This document shows, piece by piece, positions 18,705 through 29,077 of a DNA stretch of 64,000 bases. The stretch comes from Tranzscheliella williamsii. Lineage: Eukaryota > Basidiomycota > Ustilaginomycetes > Ustilaginales > Ustilaginaceae. The position numbers and the translations under genes were made by a program. Location: positions 1 to 64,000 of the forward strand of contig JALBYF010000006.1 of NCBI GenBank assembly GCA_023212725.1, written 5' to 3'. Under the pieces are notes generated by a model, which saw only the letters and a list, made by a program, of their open reading frames with translations, made no database searches and had not been told where the DNA came from. How positions within the stretch are numbered: the stretch's first letter is position 1; the number at the start of each line of letters is the position of its first letter.

Positions 18705-21700
18705 TCACCACAGCCGCGAGCCGGCGTGGAAGCCGCCGTAGCCACCGGTGCTGTACGCGTTGACGCGCTGGCTGCCGGTGTACTGGCCCGGGTCGCGGTC
18801 GATGGGGCCCGAATTACCCGACGTGTGGCTAGTTTCCAGTGCCTTGCTAGCCTGTTGCCGCGCGTCGTGCTGCACCGCCTGTGCATGCTGCCGCTGCTGG
18901 TGCAGGTGCTGTTGCTGTTCCTGCTGTTGCTGGCCAGAAGAATAGCTCTGAGGACTGAAAACACTGGCAGCTGGCCGCAGAGTGCTGCCAGCAATAGCGC
19001 TACTGTTTCCCATACTATCGGAACGCTGATGAGATGAGCTAGGCCAGTTGACCGACGAGCCGCTGCTCTGGCCTCCCTGCTGCTGCTGCTCATGATGGGC
19101 CTGCTGGTCTTGCTGCTGTTGCGCCTGCTGCTGTTGCGCCTGCTGCTGTTGCGCCTGCTGCTGTTGCGCCTGCTGCTGTTGCGCCTGTTGAGAAGTGGCG
19201 TAAGCCGGCCCCAGCCCGTAGCTTCGCGGATTCTGTCCCTGGGTCATGCCATAGACTTGGCCTCTGCCCGTGCTGAAAGGCGACCCACGGACGGCTGCAG
19301 TATCGTCCATCACGCCCAGGCCGGCCATATCACGCCCAAGAGCATTGCGCGAGGTATTGCTGCCGCCAATGACACCATTTGGGAAAAGCGAGTAGGCAGA
19401 AGCACCGCTCGTCAGGTTGGCAGCATGTCTCGCCATGCCACTGTAGGGGGACCCTGGCGCTGATCGCGCGGTCGAAGTCGGTGGCTGGAACTGGCCATAA
19501 GACTGTCGGCCAGGCGTCATCGACCCGCCGTACGATGATACACCGTACAGAGGTTCCGCTGACAGGCTGCTACCGGCATTTGTACCATACCCTCCGTAAG
19601 CACCGAACGCACTGTGGTTCACATTGCTGTTGTCGTGCTGTCGTTCTTGCGGAGAGTAAGAAGGTGCGCGTCCAGAAGCGTAAGCCTGCAGATTGGGAGA
19701 TGCGATGCTTTGCGTACCGTTTAGCGTGGAGAGGCTTGTGCCGCGCTGCGTTGCCGACGACTGAAGATGGGCGACAGCTTCACGTGCACGGACGTTCATT
19801 CCGGCACTACTGTCCAGACCGAGAGAAGGGCTCCGCGTGGTAGGTTCGAAGCCAGCTGACCGGTTCCCTACCGGCGAAAGTTCGCTCCCAGCCGAAGCTG
19901 GATCACGAGAGCCGCGACCATATTGAGAAAAGCGGCCAAAGCTAGCGGAAGGGGACGTACGTCGAACGCTGTTGGGATCTGCCTCGCCGCCTGCAAGCAA
20001 CGGATCATCTGTCCTGAACTCGTGAACGCTCATAGGCATTGTCGAAGGCAGGAAATCATCGGCAATATCCTTGAGTGAATTCTGGGTTTCTCTTGCATGC
20101 GAGTCCGACGCAAGCGACCAAACATTTTTGATGTGGTCTCTGTCAGACAGGTTAGACGATCGCGGCTCCATGACTGGGAACGTCAGCGAGCTTTGCCCCC
20201 AGGTACCCTGTGTAGAAAGGCTTGGCGAGGGCAACACGGAGGTGTTGCTGGCTGGCGTCTGCGACTGAGAAGCCCTCATGGAGCCTGACATGCCGAACGG
20301 CGAGACGTTGCCACGAGTAGGGTGCTGATCGCCTTTGAGCTCGCTGCCGACCATGAAAGAGACTGGTGAAGGCGTATTCACCTGTCGATCGTCGTGGAAT
20401 GCAACGGGGGCGTTGGTGCTGCGGCGTCCTTTGGCATTGTAACTTGCAGGCACCGACTGCTGACCGGTCTGACCAGAGTAGCCATACGAATCACCATTGT
20501 ACGCATTGTGAGGATGGTCCAAGGGTCCCATGGAGACCGTCGCTGGGACGTTGTTGTGCAATCGGCTGCGATCATCGTGAAGCTTTTGGGCCGGGCTCGA
20601 AGTAGAGAGCACCTCACCTATAATAGCATCAGTGCTGGTGTCAACCATAGAAGGGCGTGCAGTTGAATTCTTAGGAACGCCTGGCGTGTGATGGTTGGAG
20701 CCAATCGGCAAGGGATGGTTAACGCTCATATTGTGACCTGGAAGTTTAACCTGAATTGGGGCGCCCACCGACAAGCTTTGAGGAGTGTTGGCATGAGTCT
20801 CGTTCGCGGGCGGACCTGCTTGAGCTTGATCAGTCCATTGCGGTGTCAAATCAAACCGTGCTTGTTTCCGTGGTCCTAGCAGACCACTTTGGTTTGTCAG
20901 AGGGATCACTAACGGAGGCAGGCCTCGTGGCAAAACCCTGGAAGGCAGCTTGACGGGCGCGACTACGGTGCCGCGATGATACCTTTTAGGGAAAAATTGG
21001 TCATCTCGAGACAGGGTCCTCATCGACAGATGGGTCAGCGGGGGCTCCCAGGTTAGAGCGTCAACTGAGCGACCCAGTGAATTCATAGCAGCAACCTTTG
21101 CAGAGAGTTGCAGTTGTTGGTAACGGTTCAGTCGGGGCTTTGGGCGTGAGCCTTTGAGCTGCACTACGAAGCGGTTCCACGCTGGAGCGGGGTCCTGGGC
21201 TACCTCTGATCGCGTTGCAAGAGATTCTTTGGCAACCAGTGGATGCAGCTTGGGTTGCGTTGGCACAGGAGCTGGGATGGCAGGGACGGAACTAGGCTCG
21301 TGATTGCGGAGTGACTGTTGTACCTTTTCAGCCCCCGAAAGCCGAGCCCTGGACTTCTCCGACTTCTTCGTAGGGTCCGGCTGCAGCCGTTCTGACAAAG
21401 CTCGCGCTTCCTTCCGCGGGTTTGCAGCACCGTCCGGAGATTCATTAGTTCTAGTGAGGGCGCCAATACCGGGAGGCTTTGAACTGCGAGAGAGTATGAC
21501 TTTCGGTTGCTCAGCAGGCACAGACACAACGTCCACATGACCATTGGAGATGGTATCAGTCCGTTGGGGACGACTCGCAGTAGAGTCGATAGTGGACTGT
21601 TCCTGTGCTTGGTGAGTAGCATTGCTGCCCGGGGACGCCACCGATGTGGCGGCTTGTTCACGTCTCCACGTTTGTCGCTCATCAGCAACACTCTGTTCTC

Positions 21701-24554
21701 GCTGCTTCGAGGCCTTGGCCTCAACTGGCTTTGCTTCGATCCGAGCAGTAGCTTCATTGCGATCTGGGCGTGGCGGTGCATCGGATCGGCCAGACTGAAG
21801 TGTAGACACTTGTGTTGCAACATCGCCTCGGTTGGTATTCCTCCGTACCCCAACTATAGGCGAAGCGATAGGAGCATCTTTAGGCGCTCGGGAGGAACGC
21901 GTGGCTCTCCAAGAGTCAGCGCTGTCTGCGGGCCCAGTCTTGCGCGGCACAGTGCTGACGGAGGTGTTGCCAGCGTTCCCCTCACTCTGATGCACCTCCC
22001 TGGTCTGAGAGGTTGCAGCTGCTTGAGAAATCTTCTGTACCTCTGCCTCCTTGGCTAGGGCACTTGCCCGAAGCTTTTCTTCGATGGCCAACGCCTTTTG
22101 CCTGGCCCTTTCCTTTTCCTGCAGTCGAGCCTTCTCTTCTTCTTCCCGTCGCTTACGTGCCCGCTCAATTGAGGCCTGCAGATCTTCCGCAGCAGCTGCA
22201 GGTACAGCTGCCGCGGGCGTCTCTAGGGCCTGAGTTTGAAGAGGATACTGGGATCTTATTGCGCTTTGGTCACTAGGACCCCGCGATAGGCGACCTAAAG
22301 GATCCGTGGAAGCCTTAACCTGTGATGAATGCCTGGCCACAAGATTGGCATTGCTAGGCTCAACAACTCGGCGGCCCTCTGCATCGGAAAATGTGGTCTT
22401 GCGCCCGATCGTGTCGTCGGCAGGAATAGGAGCCGCACGTAGGCCCTGTGCCAGATGAGGAGGCAGAGGTCGGTTGGCATATGTGGTGGACCGAGTGTCG
22501 CCAGGTGAAGGCTTAACAGCAGACAGATGCGGCGGCATAGGACGTCCGTTCGGGAGTGAGCCTGTTGCAAGAGCAGGTCGATCCAGAGGCTTCGAAGGCG
22601 GTGATAGCTCCGGGTGAACTTGCTGCGCAGGACCCGCAGGCGCTGTTGCTTGTCTGGAAGCTTCATTGATGACAGTTGTGGCGGTTGAAGCCTGGACAGT
22701 CGATGAGGGTAGCGTCTGAGAAGGCACTTTAAATGTATTCGCAGGGATCGGGGTCGCGCCTGGATTCAAGGAAGCTTGGCGTTGGGCCAATGGACCCCAA
22801 GCCCGAGCTGCTTGCGATACGCCTGAAGAGGCGGCCTGGTTGGAAGCAGCCTCGTTCCGGACGCCAGCTGGTCCGGAAGTAGGGAGACCCTTTCTGTCTC
22901 GTCCGTACGAGTACGTCGCCGGCTCGCGGGACTCGACGGGCGATCGCAAAGAGACAGAGGCGCCGGTTGTGGGAATGATCACTCTCTCCGGTTTTTGATC
23001 CGCTCTGGACGAGCGTACCGGTGTTGCTGAAGAGTCGACGCTCGCATTTGGGTCGCGCGCCTTCATTGGTCCCCACGCCGGAGGGGCTCCAGGAGCACTG
23101 GGTTTCAGGCGATCGTTTTGTGCAAACTGTTGAGTACTATAACGAGGTGGCCAGCTACGGTCGTGGCCCACATCCTTGAAGCGCTCTTCTTTGCTGACAG
23201 GGCGGCCGCTCTGGTGGGTCTCTCTTTGATCTTGTTGCGTAGCAGGTATCTTGTACTGTGTACCGTCGCCAAATTCAACTACCTCACCTAGAAATCCGCC
23301 GTCCTCGTCCTCCATTTCGTCCCAATGCTTCCCGGAGCCGAGTGATGTGCCTCGGAAACGATCCAGCGCCTGAAGAGCAGCTTGTTGCCGTGCGGACTCT
23401 TTGGCAGCAGCTGCAGCAGCTCTCTCATCTTGCTCCTGTTTGGCTTTAGCAGCTTCGGCAGCTGTCGGGAAATCAGACAAAGCGCTCGCCCGCTTGCCGG
23501 CGGAAGGACTTGGGGCCAAAGATGACTTCACACCAGCCCACGGTGCACGGCTTACGCTAGCGGGGCTGGCTGCACGGAAAGATGCGCCAAGGGAAGCGTT
23601 TTTCAAGCCTGGACTAGAGCGACCTGGTAAGGAGCCGCTTTCAATCCCGGCCGAAGTAGGACGCGGGGATTCGCGACCCATGCTGACAAGTTTGGATGTT
23701 GGGGCGCCAAGGGGAGGGGTAGCCGAGGATGCTGTCTTGATGTTTTGGCTGGGAGGCTTTGGACTGAGAACAGCTTTGGGAACCGACGCCTCTGACGGGA
23801 GTGGGTCGGTGACCATGGCAGCTGCGTGGGAATCGTCAACGGCAGATGCAGCGACATGTGGTGAGACTGCTGCAGTTGAGCTTGGAGCTGCGCCTTGGGC
23901 CGGGGCAGGTTGGGCTAGTGCTGAGGCTGATGCTGGTGCTGGGCTAGCTCTTGGACCGCCTGCTAGAGTCGGCTTTGAGGTGGCCCATCCTGCGGGCTGC
24001 GGCTTGGGAACACTGGAGAGCTTTGCTGAGGTAAGGCGGGTGCTGGCTGAAGGTGAAGACAGGCGATTGGAGGGCCGTGGAGATATCGAGACACCTAGCT
24101 TGAGCGCAACTGGAGTAGCAGCGGAAGGGGTGGGGCTAGCTTTTTCCAGAAACCTTTTATTGACGTTGAGAGATGTGAATTTCTTCGGCGCCGCACTGGC
24201 TGCTTGCAAGGAGGTGGTCGCTGTTGGCTGTGACAGCGCGAGATCGGCGCTTTGAGAAACACTATTCTCAGCAATGCCACTCTCCCCGGATTGTGCTGCT
24301 GGCTCAGCCTCTGTTGCCCGAGAGGCCGCGGTCATGGGTAGACCTTCCGTTCCAGACGGCTTTGCATCCCCTCCTTGCGTCAGCTCCTGAGCTTCTATCG
24401 GTGAAGCTGGTTGAGAGGCGGTATGGTCGTGGGAGGCATTGTCAATGTTGGTGGCAGATGCCGTCAGACATGCCTCTTCACCAGGGCGATTGGTGGCAGA
24501 TGCACCGGCCGCTGCTGCAGCTGCTTGCGGCGCTTGCAGCTCATCCGTATCCAT
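18705..24554 (-). CDS. Large disordered Ser/Pro/Gln-rich protein, 1949 residues
   Basis: A single-exon gene from the ATG at 24554. Most of the protein is low-complexity Ala/Ser/Pro with an Ala-rich start. Ordered-looking islands are KKFTSLNVNKRFLEK (genomic about 24130-24185), faintly like the start of BAT2/PRRC2 proteins; HWDEMEDEDGGFLGEVVEF with GDGTQYKI after it (about 23250-23325); and a charged helical stretch rich in Arg, Glu and Lys (about 22050-22180), probably a coiled coil. The C-terminal third is Gly/Ser/Tyr/Gln-rich with five QQQQA units (VNTR at 19111-19185) and ends GSRLW. Such composition is typical of RNA-granule or scaffold proteins, but no function can be assigned. The gene is divergent from the CSN12-like gene. 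Confidence 0.85.
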   Translation of the reverse strand: MDTDELQAPQAAAAAAGASATNRPGEEACLTASATNIDNASHDHTASQPASPIEAQELTQGGDAKPSGTEGLPMTAASRATEAEPAAQSGESGIAENSVSQSADLALSQPTATTSLQAASAAPKKFTSLNVNKRFLEKASPTPSAATPVALKLGVSISPRPSNRLSSPSASTRLTSAKLSSVPKPQPAGWATSKPTLAGGPRASPAPASASALAQPAPAQGAAPSSTAAVSPHVAASAVDDSHAAAMVTDPLPSEASVPKAVLSPKPPSQNIKTASSATPPLGAPTSKLVSMGRESPRPTSAGIESGSLPGRSSPGLKNASLGASFRAASPASVSRAPWAGVKSSLAPSPSAGKRASALSDFPTAAEAAKAKQEQDERAAAAAAKESARQQAALQALDRFRGTSLGSGKHWDEMEDEDGGFLGEVVEFGDGTQYKIPATQQDQRETHQSGRPVSKEERFKDVGHDRSWPPRYSTQQFAQNDRLKPSAPGAPPAWGPMKARDPNASVDSSATPVRSSRADQKPERVIIPTTGASVSLRSPVESREPATYSYGRDRKGLPTSGPAGVRNEAASNQAASSGVSQAARAWGPLAQRQASLNPGATPIPANTFKVPSQTLPSSTVQASTATTVINEASRQATAPAGPAQQVHPELSPPSKPLDRPALATGSLPNGRPMPPHLSAVKPSPGDTRSTTYANRPLPPHLAQGLRAAPIPADDTIGRKTTFSDAEGRRVVEPSNANLVARHSSQVKASTDPLGRLSRGPSDQSAIRSQYPLQTQALETPAAAVPAAAAEDLQASIERARKRREEEEKARLQEKERARQKALAIEEKLRASALAKEAEVQKISQAAATSQTREVHQSEGNAGNTSVSTVPRKTGPADSADSWRATRSSRAPKDAPIASPIVGVRRNTNRGDVATQVSTLQSGRSDAPPRPDRNEATARIEAKPVEAKASKQREQSVADERQTWRREQAATSVASPGSNATHQAQEQSTIDSTASRPQRTDTISNGHVDVVSVPAEQPKVILSRSSKPPGIGALTRTNESPDGAANPRKEARALSERLQPDPTKKSEKSRARLSGAEKVQQSLRNHEPSSVPAIPAPVPTQPKLHPLVAKESLATRSEVAQDPAPAWNRFVVQLKGSRPKPRLNRYQQLQLSAKVAAMNSLGRSVDALTWEPPLTHLSMRTLSRDDQFFPKRYHRGTVVAPVKLPSRVLPRGLPPLVIPLTNQSGLLGPRKQARFDLTPQWTDQAQAGPPANETHANTPQSLSVGAPIQVKLPGHNMSVNHPLPIGSNHHTPGVPKNSTARPSMVDTSTDAIIGEVLSTSSPAQKLHDDRSRLHNNVPATVSMGPLDHPHNAYNGDSYGYSGQTGQQSVPASYNAKGRRSTNAPVAFHDDRQVNTPSPVSFMVGSELKGDQHPTRGNVSPFGMSGSMRASQSQTPASNTSVLPSPSLSTQGTWGQSSLTFPVMEPRSSNLSDRDHIKNVWSLASDSHARETQNSLKDIADDFLPSTMPMSVHEFRTDDPLLAGGEADPNSVRRTSPSASFGRFSQYGRGSRDPASAGSELSPVGNRSAGFEPTTRSPSLGLDSSAGMNVRAREAVAHLQSSATQRGTSLSTLNGTQSIASPNLQAYASGRAPSYSPQERQHDNSNVNHSAFGAYGGYGTNAGSSLSAEPLYGVSSYGGSMTPGRQSYGQFQPPTSTARSAPGSPYSGMARHAANLTSGASAYSLFPNGVIGGSNTSRNALGRDMAGLGVMDDTAAVRGSPFSTGRGQVYGMTQGQNPRSYGLGPAYATSQQAQQQQAQQQQAQQQQAQQQQAQQQQDQQAHHEQQQQGGQSSGSSVNWPSSSHQRSDSMGNSSAIAGSTLRPAASVFSPQSYSSGQQQQEQQQHLHQQRQHAQAVQHDARQQASKALETSHTSGNSGPIDRDPGQYTGSQRVNAYSTGGYGGFHAGSRLW
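19111..19185 (+). repeat. Perfect 15-bp minisatellite, five copies, coding QQQQA
   Basis: Unit TGCTGCTGTTGCGCC repeats five times without change at the DNA level, including the third codon positions. It lies inside the 1949-residue minus-strand gene and codes Gln4-Ala. DNA-level identity suggests recent expansion, so copy number is likely to differ between strains. Confidence 0.95.
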
Positions 24555-25430
24555 ATTTAGTCGCGGTCGAAGTGGGATGATGTCTTGGTAGTTATCGACA
24601 GGGCATGGAGATGCTGCGATGGTTCACCTGCGGTACCCGTAGCCGAAGCGCGGATCGTTAAGATTCTCAGAAACTCGTACAAGCAGCCAGCGTTCTTCTC
24701 AATACAGCCGCAAATAGCAAAGAGAAGGAGATGCAGCGAGAAGCAAAGAGAAGGAGATGGAGCAGCAACCCGACCTGGCGACAAAAGATCCAAAAGGGGT
24801 GGGAGCAGGGAAAAGGTCGAAGCTCGGAGAGACGGCCAGGAGCGTGCGCAGCGTCTACGTCAGACGCCTCGAGCGCAGCGGTGTTGCTTCAGGGGCGGCT
24901 GAGGAGAGGTGAGGGAGAGCGGAGGGGTGAGAAGGGTAGGTTCTTGGCTATGCGGCTGCTGGTCTATGGCAAAAGCACCGAACACGAGACAGGATGGGCT
25001 CAATGCTGCGCTGCGAGTCGAGTCGGTGCTTTCTTGCTGCTATTATTCTCTCTACTTCTGCTCTCTTTATCGCTCTCGTCTCAGCGTCTTGCTACCCAAT
25101 TACATTATCACTATCCGCTTGTAGTCTGGAGGCAATCGTCTGCTAGCATTGAATATACATAATATTGAAAGGCGATTACCAAATCCTTACTTCGGCATGC
25201 AACATCACGCGCAGAAAAATAACAAGCGAAGCAAGCCGTCACAACCTTGATGGTGAATTGTTAAATCCAATGAGAGCTGATCGGACCCGACCCATCCCAC
25301 GACCAAAGCCAGATGAGAACGCGATTTAACACGAGTCTCTTTGGATACCTCCCCTCCACCTCCCCGAGAATGTCCGAAAGGCTCTTTCCCCCCACCACGT
25401 ACCGGTGGCAGCGCAGAAGCTGAGGCAAGC
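24555..25430. other. Divergent promoter region with a uORF
   Basis: 876 bp between two divergent starts. No gene seen. An upstream ORF of 17 codons plus stop (25370-25423) ends 7 nt before the CSN12-like ATG. Direct repeats rich in AAGAGAAGGAGATG occur near 24719-24760. Confidence 0.6.
25370..25423 (+). promoter_or_regulatory. uORF before the CSN12-like gene
   Basis: ATG at 25370 opens a 17-codon reading frame (MSERLFPPTTYRWQRRS) with TGA at 25421-25423, seven bases before the main ATG at 25431. If it lies in the mRNA leader it would lower translation of the main frame by capturing ribosomes. Whether it is in the transcript is not known. Confidence 0.45.
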
Positions 25431-27038
25431 ATGGCCGCTCTACAGCAGCATGTAAGCTCTATCAAGAGGGCCTACTACGCGCAAGACTCGTCAGGGCTAC
25501 TCTCGTCTTTCCAGCCGGAACCAGCGGTCTTCCATGCTCTGAAAGCCGACCTTGAACAGAACGTAAGACACCTTTGCGAACTCTGACATCTTCACTGGCT
25601 TGTAGCATCGTTGACTGACGCCTTGCTAGAACCACCATTCGCACAGCCAAGGCGGGATCTCTCCGTCTGGGTCCTTCAGCAAATCCCTGTCTCTGGTTCG
25701 GCGGTTGATTCGGACCGGTTTCAGTCGCTAGTGGCTGATTTCCTCGCCTATGTCCGCGACTTTTTCCCTCTTTCTCAGGCTTCTGCCTTTGGCAATGATG
25801 GCGTTGCGAACCAACAAAACCATGTTGACTGGGGCAGAGCGTACGATGCCTGGGCTTTGGTGTACTCGCGCGCGTCGACCTTCTTCTCGCTGCCCGACGC
25901 CGCTTGGTTTCTGCCCCTCTTGCGCTTCTTTGCCTCTAGTTTGGTGACGCTGGCCATGGCCGTGGATCAGCGAGTGGATCCGACGAAGAAGAGGAAAACA
26001 ACAGACGCTGCTGGACGCCTCTCCAAGTCTGCCGGTATGGCAGGCAACGATCGGTCGCAGAGTCAGGGCAGCGACACCAAGCGCGCTGCGGTCCTCATGC
26101 TTGCCAACCTGAGCTTCAAGGCCTACTTTCAACTCAACAACACTCGTCTCTGCGAAACCGTGCTTGGAAGCGTGGAAAATGCCCTCACACACAACCGAAC
26201 CAATGCCGCAAACAAGGGCCGCTCGGACAACTCCGGTGAAGCATGTTACTCGCGCGCTGATCGCGTCACCTACCACTACTACCTCGGAAGACTTCGCCTT
26301 TTCCAGCACAGTATACGAGCCGTGAGTATCTAGCTCTGACGCTCACATCGACACTGCTGACCCTAAAGCGCTTTTCCATCGAACTGCCCATCCTACAGGC
26401 CTCCGTGCATCTCAGGTGGGCTTTTGACAATTGCACACTTCGCAGCCTCAAGAATAAGAGGAGCATTCTTATTCCACTGGTGGCTTCCTACCTGATTCTG
26501 GGCAGATACCCACAAGAAGCGCTTCTGGCCACGGCAGGCCTCGAGCCCTTCTTTTCCGGGCTGATCTATAGGCTCAAGGTAGGAGATGCAGCGGGGGCGA
26601 TGGATGAGCTGGATAGAAATATGGACTGGTTCCGGGTCCGCGGCTTGTATCTGATCATGAAAGAGAAGCTGCAGATCAGCATGTGGCGCAACTTATCGCG
26701 CAAGTGGTGAGTGCAGCTCCGGGTTGCCAGAGACCTCCAGGCCTCCGTTTTTGACCAGTTTTTTGCAACTGCGCCCCAACAGCCTTGCGATCACCCGGTA
26801 CTCGGCACCGGCGACGTCAGCACCTCCGACGCTACGTCTCGACCTGCTTCTACACGCCGCCAAGGTGTCCTGGAAGGACGAGTCTCTGCAGCAGCAAGAC
26901 ATCGAGGCAATCCTGGCTAGTCTCATAGACCAAGGCTTTGTCAAGGGCTACATTTTGCACTCCAAGTCCATGTTGGTGCTTCAGAAAGGTCCTCACATGG
27001 GCTTCCCGCCAATATGGACCCTTTTCGACACGAAGTAA
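25431..27038 (+). CDS. CSN12: PCI-domain protein, CSN12/PCID2/Thp1 family
   Basis: Related to the family of yeast Csn12 and Thp1 and human PCID2, which act in the COP9 signalosome or in TREX-2-type mRNA export. Four exons: 25431-25562, 25647-26321, 26399-26706, 26783-27038 (456 residues). Introns are 84, 77 and 76 bp. The first intron offers three AG acceptors; only the last (CACAG ending at 25646) keeps the conserved frame. Family features: SIRASVHLRWAFDNC, then NKRSILIPLVASYLILGRYP (PCI helical repeat), SMWRNLSRK, and the winged-helix end DIEAILASLIDQGFVKGYIL with FP near the C terminus. The 3' end is convergent with the UTP16-like gene (249 bp or less apart). Confidence 0.85.
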
Positions 27039-27286
27039 AGCAACATGCAACCAGGCAAGACCGCCACGCCACCCGTTAGCGCGGCTTTGTGGGCGGGCGA
27101 TGGCTTACAAATACACAATCTGGCGAGAAAGAGAGCAGACGCAGGAAGGGCAGTGGGATTGCGGTGCTGTTAATCGTCGTGGACCTCTTGGCTCCGCGCA
27201 AATCCAAGCGAGGGACCAGACCTGCTTCGGGCGCGGAGAACGGAGACAGCTGTGGCGACATGGAACCAGTTAGGAGATGAGAACGG

Positions 27287-28450
27287 TTAGTTTCGAAAAC
27301 CCCATGTGATGCTATGGGCACGGACCAAAGACGTACCATCTCTCCTTCCCCCGCCGCCTCTGTAACCCTGCTGCGTGAGCGCGCTTGGCGCGACCCCTCC
27401 TTTGTTCTTGCCGGACTTGTTGGACTTGTTGCCCTTGTTAAGCAGATGGTAGAACTCTCCGCCGGGCAGAAAGGCAGGGTCATTCAGACCAAGCGGATCA
27501 TCCTCATTCTTTGTGGTTTTCGGCCCTGCATTCTTCTTGGAGTCTGACTTTGGTGTCTTCTTTTCAAGGTGTCTCTTTTTGAAGGACCTCGCCTTGGCAT
27601 TCGGCAAAGAAGTGCCTGGATCTAACGGAACTGGGCGGATGACAGGGTCCAGTGGAGTTTGAGCTTCCTGGTCCTCTTCATCATCAAAGCTGGTCTTCTT
27701 CTGTGTCGATCGAGAAGAGGCGCTGAGCGCACGAAGAAGGGTTCCATCGCGTGCCCTCTTCATCGGCAAGCCATCCCTTCCTTTGGCAAGCCCACCTCTT
27801 CTCTGCTCTCGTCTTCTCCGCTTCCTCTCCGCCTGAGCTCTGGCCACTTCATCCGCCTCTTCTTCTGCCGATCTCTTCTTCAAGATAGACTTTGTAGCAG
27901 TCACTGGTGTTGCGAATACTTCTGCAAACAGCGATGGATCCAAGCGAGATGTGCTCTGTGCAGCTCGATCCTCTTCCTCTTCACTGTTGATGTCAGCATC
28001 GCTACTGTCCCCAGCCTCAGTAGAGGCATCGTGGCTCGTTTGTAACAAAGATGCCGTTGCGTGCTCCGCTTGGCGCAGCTCTTTCTCTTTCCGCTTGAGT
28101 TCGGCTCGCTTCTTCTCCGCCTGTTGACGCTTGGTCTTCTCTGCCAGTTCTTGTTTCTTGAGTCTCGACTGTTCCTGGGACACGTTGTTGCGGACAATCT
28201 TGTTGCTGACCACTTCGACAGGCTCATCATCGTCATCCTCGTCTTCATTGTCATTGTGTCCATCCGTGGCGCTTCTCCGCACGCTGATCTCTCCCTCTGT
28301 CACCACGTCATCCACACCGGTAGCTTCGTGGTCGTCGTCGTCGTCTCCAAAGGCAATGTGAGATGTTTTAGGCTTGGCTTCGGACAGGGCTTTTGAGACT
28401 AGCTGCTCTTGCAGCTTTGCCGTCTGCTTCTGCTTCTTTGGTGCCGCCAT
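27287..28450 (-). CDS. UTP16: UTP16/Bud21-like nucleolar protein
   Basis: A 387-residue, very charged protein (ATG at 28450), expected in the nucleolus as part of U3 snoRNP-dependent rRNA processing. It shows an acidic stretch (GDDDDDHEATG; DNEDEDDDDEPVEVV), a basic coiled coil (RLKKQELAEKTKRQQAEKKR), the segment SRLDPSLFAEVF, then KSILKKRSAEEEADEVARA and a Lys/Arg-rich end. This pattern fits the U3-snoRNA-associated family (Bud21/UTP16), though sequence in this family is weakly conserved. The C terminus is uncertain. A GTACGT donor at 27336 and a CACAG acceptor (intron 27250-27336, branch CTAAC) would replace the last 17 residues with 27 others ending at 27170, giving 397 residues. Confidence 0.6.
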   Translation of the reverse strand: MAAPKKQKQTAKLQEQLVSKALSEAKPKTSHIAFGDDDDDHEATGVDDVVTEGEISVRRSATDGHNDNEDEDDDDEPVEVVSNKIVRNNVSQEQSRLKKQELAEKTKRQQAEKKRAELKRKEKELRQAEHATASLLQTSHDASTEAGDSSDADINSEEEEDRAAQSTSRLDPSLFAEVFATPVTATKSILKKRSAEEEADEVARAQAERKRRRREQRRGGLAKGRDGLPMKRARDGTLLRALSASSRSTQKKTSFDDEEDQEAQTPLDPVIRPVPLDPGTSLPNAKARSFKKRHLEKKTPKSDSKKNAGPKTTKNEDDPLGLNDPAFLPGGEFYHLLNKGNKSNKSGKNKGGVAPSALTQQGYRGGGGRRDGTSLVRAHSITWGFRN

Positions 28451-29077
28451 ATTCCTATAGTGCTTCTGGATCAGCCGCCGGTAGCTTACGTGGATAGACG
28501 GGGCGGCAAAGACACAGCTCGTTAGACGCCAGGCAATGGCGATGGAGGAATAGGTTATCGAAACTTTCAGAGGCAGACACCTGCTCCATCAAACCAAACC
28601 CTCTGCAAACACTTGGAAGTAGGTGAGGTAGCCAGGCGGTAAAGCAGAAAAGCAAATTTGGATTAGTCATAAACGACTAAGCGTTGAAACCGCCCGGAAC
28701 TCGGAACACGTCGATACGGCGCGTCACAATTCAAAGCGGGGCACTTGAGCTACAGAGGCCGCGATCGGGCAGATCAGAACACGGAAGCAAGCGACTGGGC
28801 ACCTGTAGCCGCTCTTGCCTGGCTTTAGCTTTCGTCTAACTTGCCTTGCACACCTCGCCATCTCCCTCACTCGACAGTTCTAGCACTGTGATTATCCTAC
28901 CCAGCATCGTCTTTCCTCCCATCGACCCAACGGTGAGGCTGTCGCGTTGCCCAAGCTGCCCCGTCGACGAGTAAGAGCAGGCTCCTGCACATACCACCGA
29001 GAGGCGTTTGTCGATCGCGGTAACGTGCCTCGACTCCTCCTACGTTCAGTCGTCCCGTTCTCCACCCCTGTTGCAGC
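28451..29077. other. Divergent promoter of UTP16-like and Rxt2-like genes
   Basis: 627 bp between two divergent ATGs. No gene or repeat seen. The part next to 29078 is pyrimidine-rich. Confidence 0.5.

Noticed and set aside
23401..24255. 284-codon plus-strand frame inside the 1949-residue gene
   Set aside because: Ala/Gly/Leu-rich antisense reading of a low-complexity region; no recognisable protein.
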